This document shows, in pieces, positions 4,874 to 5,200 of a DNA stretch of 5,200 bases (position 1 is the stretch's first letter; every line of letters starts with the position of its first letter). A model generated the notes under the pieces. That model had not been told where the DNA came from, ran no database searches, and saw only the letters and a program-made list of their open reading frames with translations. This DNA comes from an uncultured Streptococcus sp. (GTDB lineage: Bacteria; Bacillota; Bacilli; Lactobacillales; Streptococcaceae). Where the stretch lies: the NCBI GenBank assembly GCA_934216185.1, contig CAKQBM010000123.1, positions 1-5,200 on the forward strand, in the 5' to 3' direction. Position numbers and translations under genes: made by a program.

Positions 4874-5200
4874 TTATCTTTCTTCCCTACTTATCTGATA
4901 ATAAATAAGATCAGCAAGATAACCTTTTCTCTCTACACCATTGGTAATAGTTTTTAGATAAGACATTCCAGCCTTTTCCATGACACGACCTGAAGCTGGG
5001 TTGAGACTGGCATATCGAGCCCTAACCTTTTGAAATCCTGCTTGAGTAAAACAGAAATCTAAGATAGCTTTTAAGGCCTCCGTCATCATACCATGACCCC
5101 AGTATTTCTTGCCTAACACATAACCAATTTCACAAGAAGAATCGTTCTCATCTATTGCAACGATGCTGATATCTCCTATCACCTGCTCTGGCTTTTCTTT
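4874..5200 (-). CDS. GNAT-family N-acetyltransferase (RimJ/RimL-like), partial
   Basis: The frame stays open to the window edge, so the N-terminus is missing; 108 residues are visible, beginning KEKPEQVIGD. The GTG at 5182 is an internal valine, not a start. The fragment holds the C-terminal part of an acetyl-CoA-dependent acetyltransferase: IGDISIV strand, EIGYVL, then the acetyl-CoA-binding motif A region KKYWGHGMMTEALKAI. Next comes the FQKVRARYASLNPASGRVMEKAGM segment, where N-x-x-S-G-x-V-x-E-K-x-G-M is typical of RimJ/RimL-like enzymes, and a final ADLIYYQISREER. The family acetylates ribosomal protein N-termini, antibiotics or small metabolites; the substrate cannot be told from this part. 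The stop is TAA at 4876-4874, 153 bp before the rpn start. No clear terminator follows it. Confidence 0.88.
   Translation of the reverse strand, partial: KEKPEQVIGDISIVAIDENDSSCEIGYVLGKKYWGHGMMTEALKAILDFCFTQAGFQKVRARYASLNPASGRVMEKAGMSYLKTITNGVERKGYLADLIYYQISREER

Noticed and set aside
4853..4902. Inverted repeat ATTATCAG (4853-4860) and CTGATAAT (4895-4902) around the acetyltransferase stop
   Set aside because: Arms are AT-rich and 34 bases apart, with no T-tract; likely chance in AT-rich sequence, though it could be a weak end structure.

Overview
The window looks like chromosomal DNA of a Mitis-group streptococcus, most likely Streptococcus pneumoniae or a close relative such as S. mitis or S. 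pseudopneumoniae. The grounds are low-GC coding style, strong AGGAGG-type ribosome binding sites, a complete pneumococcal BOX repeat, and the recognisable gene order ccdA - thioredoxin-like lipoprotein - msrAB - AraC-type response regulator - histidine kinase. Every gene I support lies on the minus strand, so transcription runs from high to low coordinates.

Reading in that direction, the window opens inside a GNAT acetyltransferase gene (5200 to 4874, N-terminus outside the window). A 153-bp spacer holds a perfect 8-bp inverted repeat and a TATAAT box. Next comes an apparently intact Rpn-family (PD-(D/E)XK) nuclease gene (4720 to 3803). Fused to its stop codon is a decayed internal fragment of a second rpn copy (about 3806 to 3638), with an in-frame stop and two compensating frameshifts. 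A strong minus-strand rho-independent terminator (3611 to 3573) closes this unit, and its U-tract directly abuts a BOX element (3573 to 3422, boxA-boxB-boxC, one boxB).

After the BOX a TATAAT promoter leads into a compact extracytoplasmic redox operon: ccdA (3273 to 2563), an etrx1-like lipoprotein (2549 to 1986) and a membrane-anchored msrAB (1976 to 864). Gaps are 13 and 9 bp. The expected electron path is cytosolic thioredoxin to CcdA (C22/C147), to the lipoprotein (C83/C86), to MsrAB (C69/C209 and C343/C288), repairing oxidised methionine on surface proteins. CcdA and MsrAB contain no other cysteines.

Beyond msrAB an extended -10 promoter precedes a response regulator (793 to 56) whose stop overlaps the start of a histidine kinase (59 to 1, continuing out of the window) by ATGA. 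This matches the pneumococcal TCS09/ZmpRS pair. Upstream in-frame starts for the regulator, the lipoprotein and the nuclease use GTG or TTG without a good ribosome binding site; I moved each to an internal ATG with a clear Shine-Dalgarno sequence.

I see no clearly new multi-gene system. The least ordinary part is the rpn locus with its fused pseudogene fragment, palindromic promoter region, terminator and BOX.
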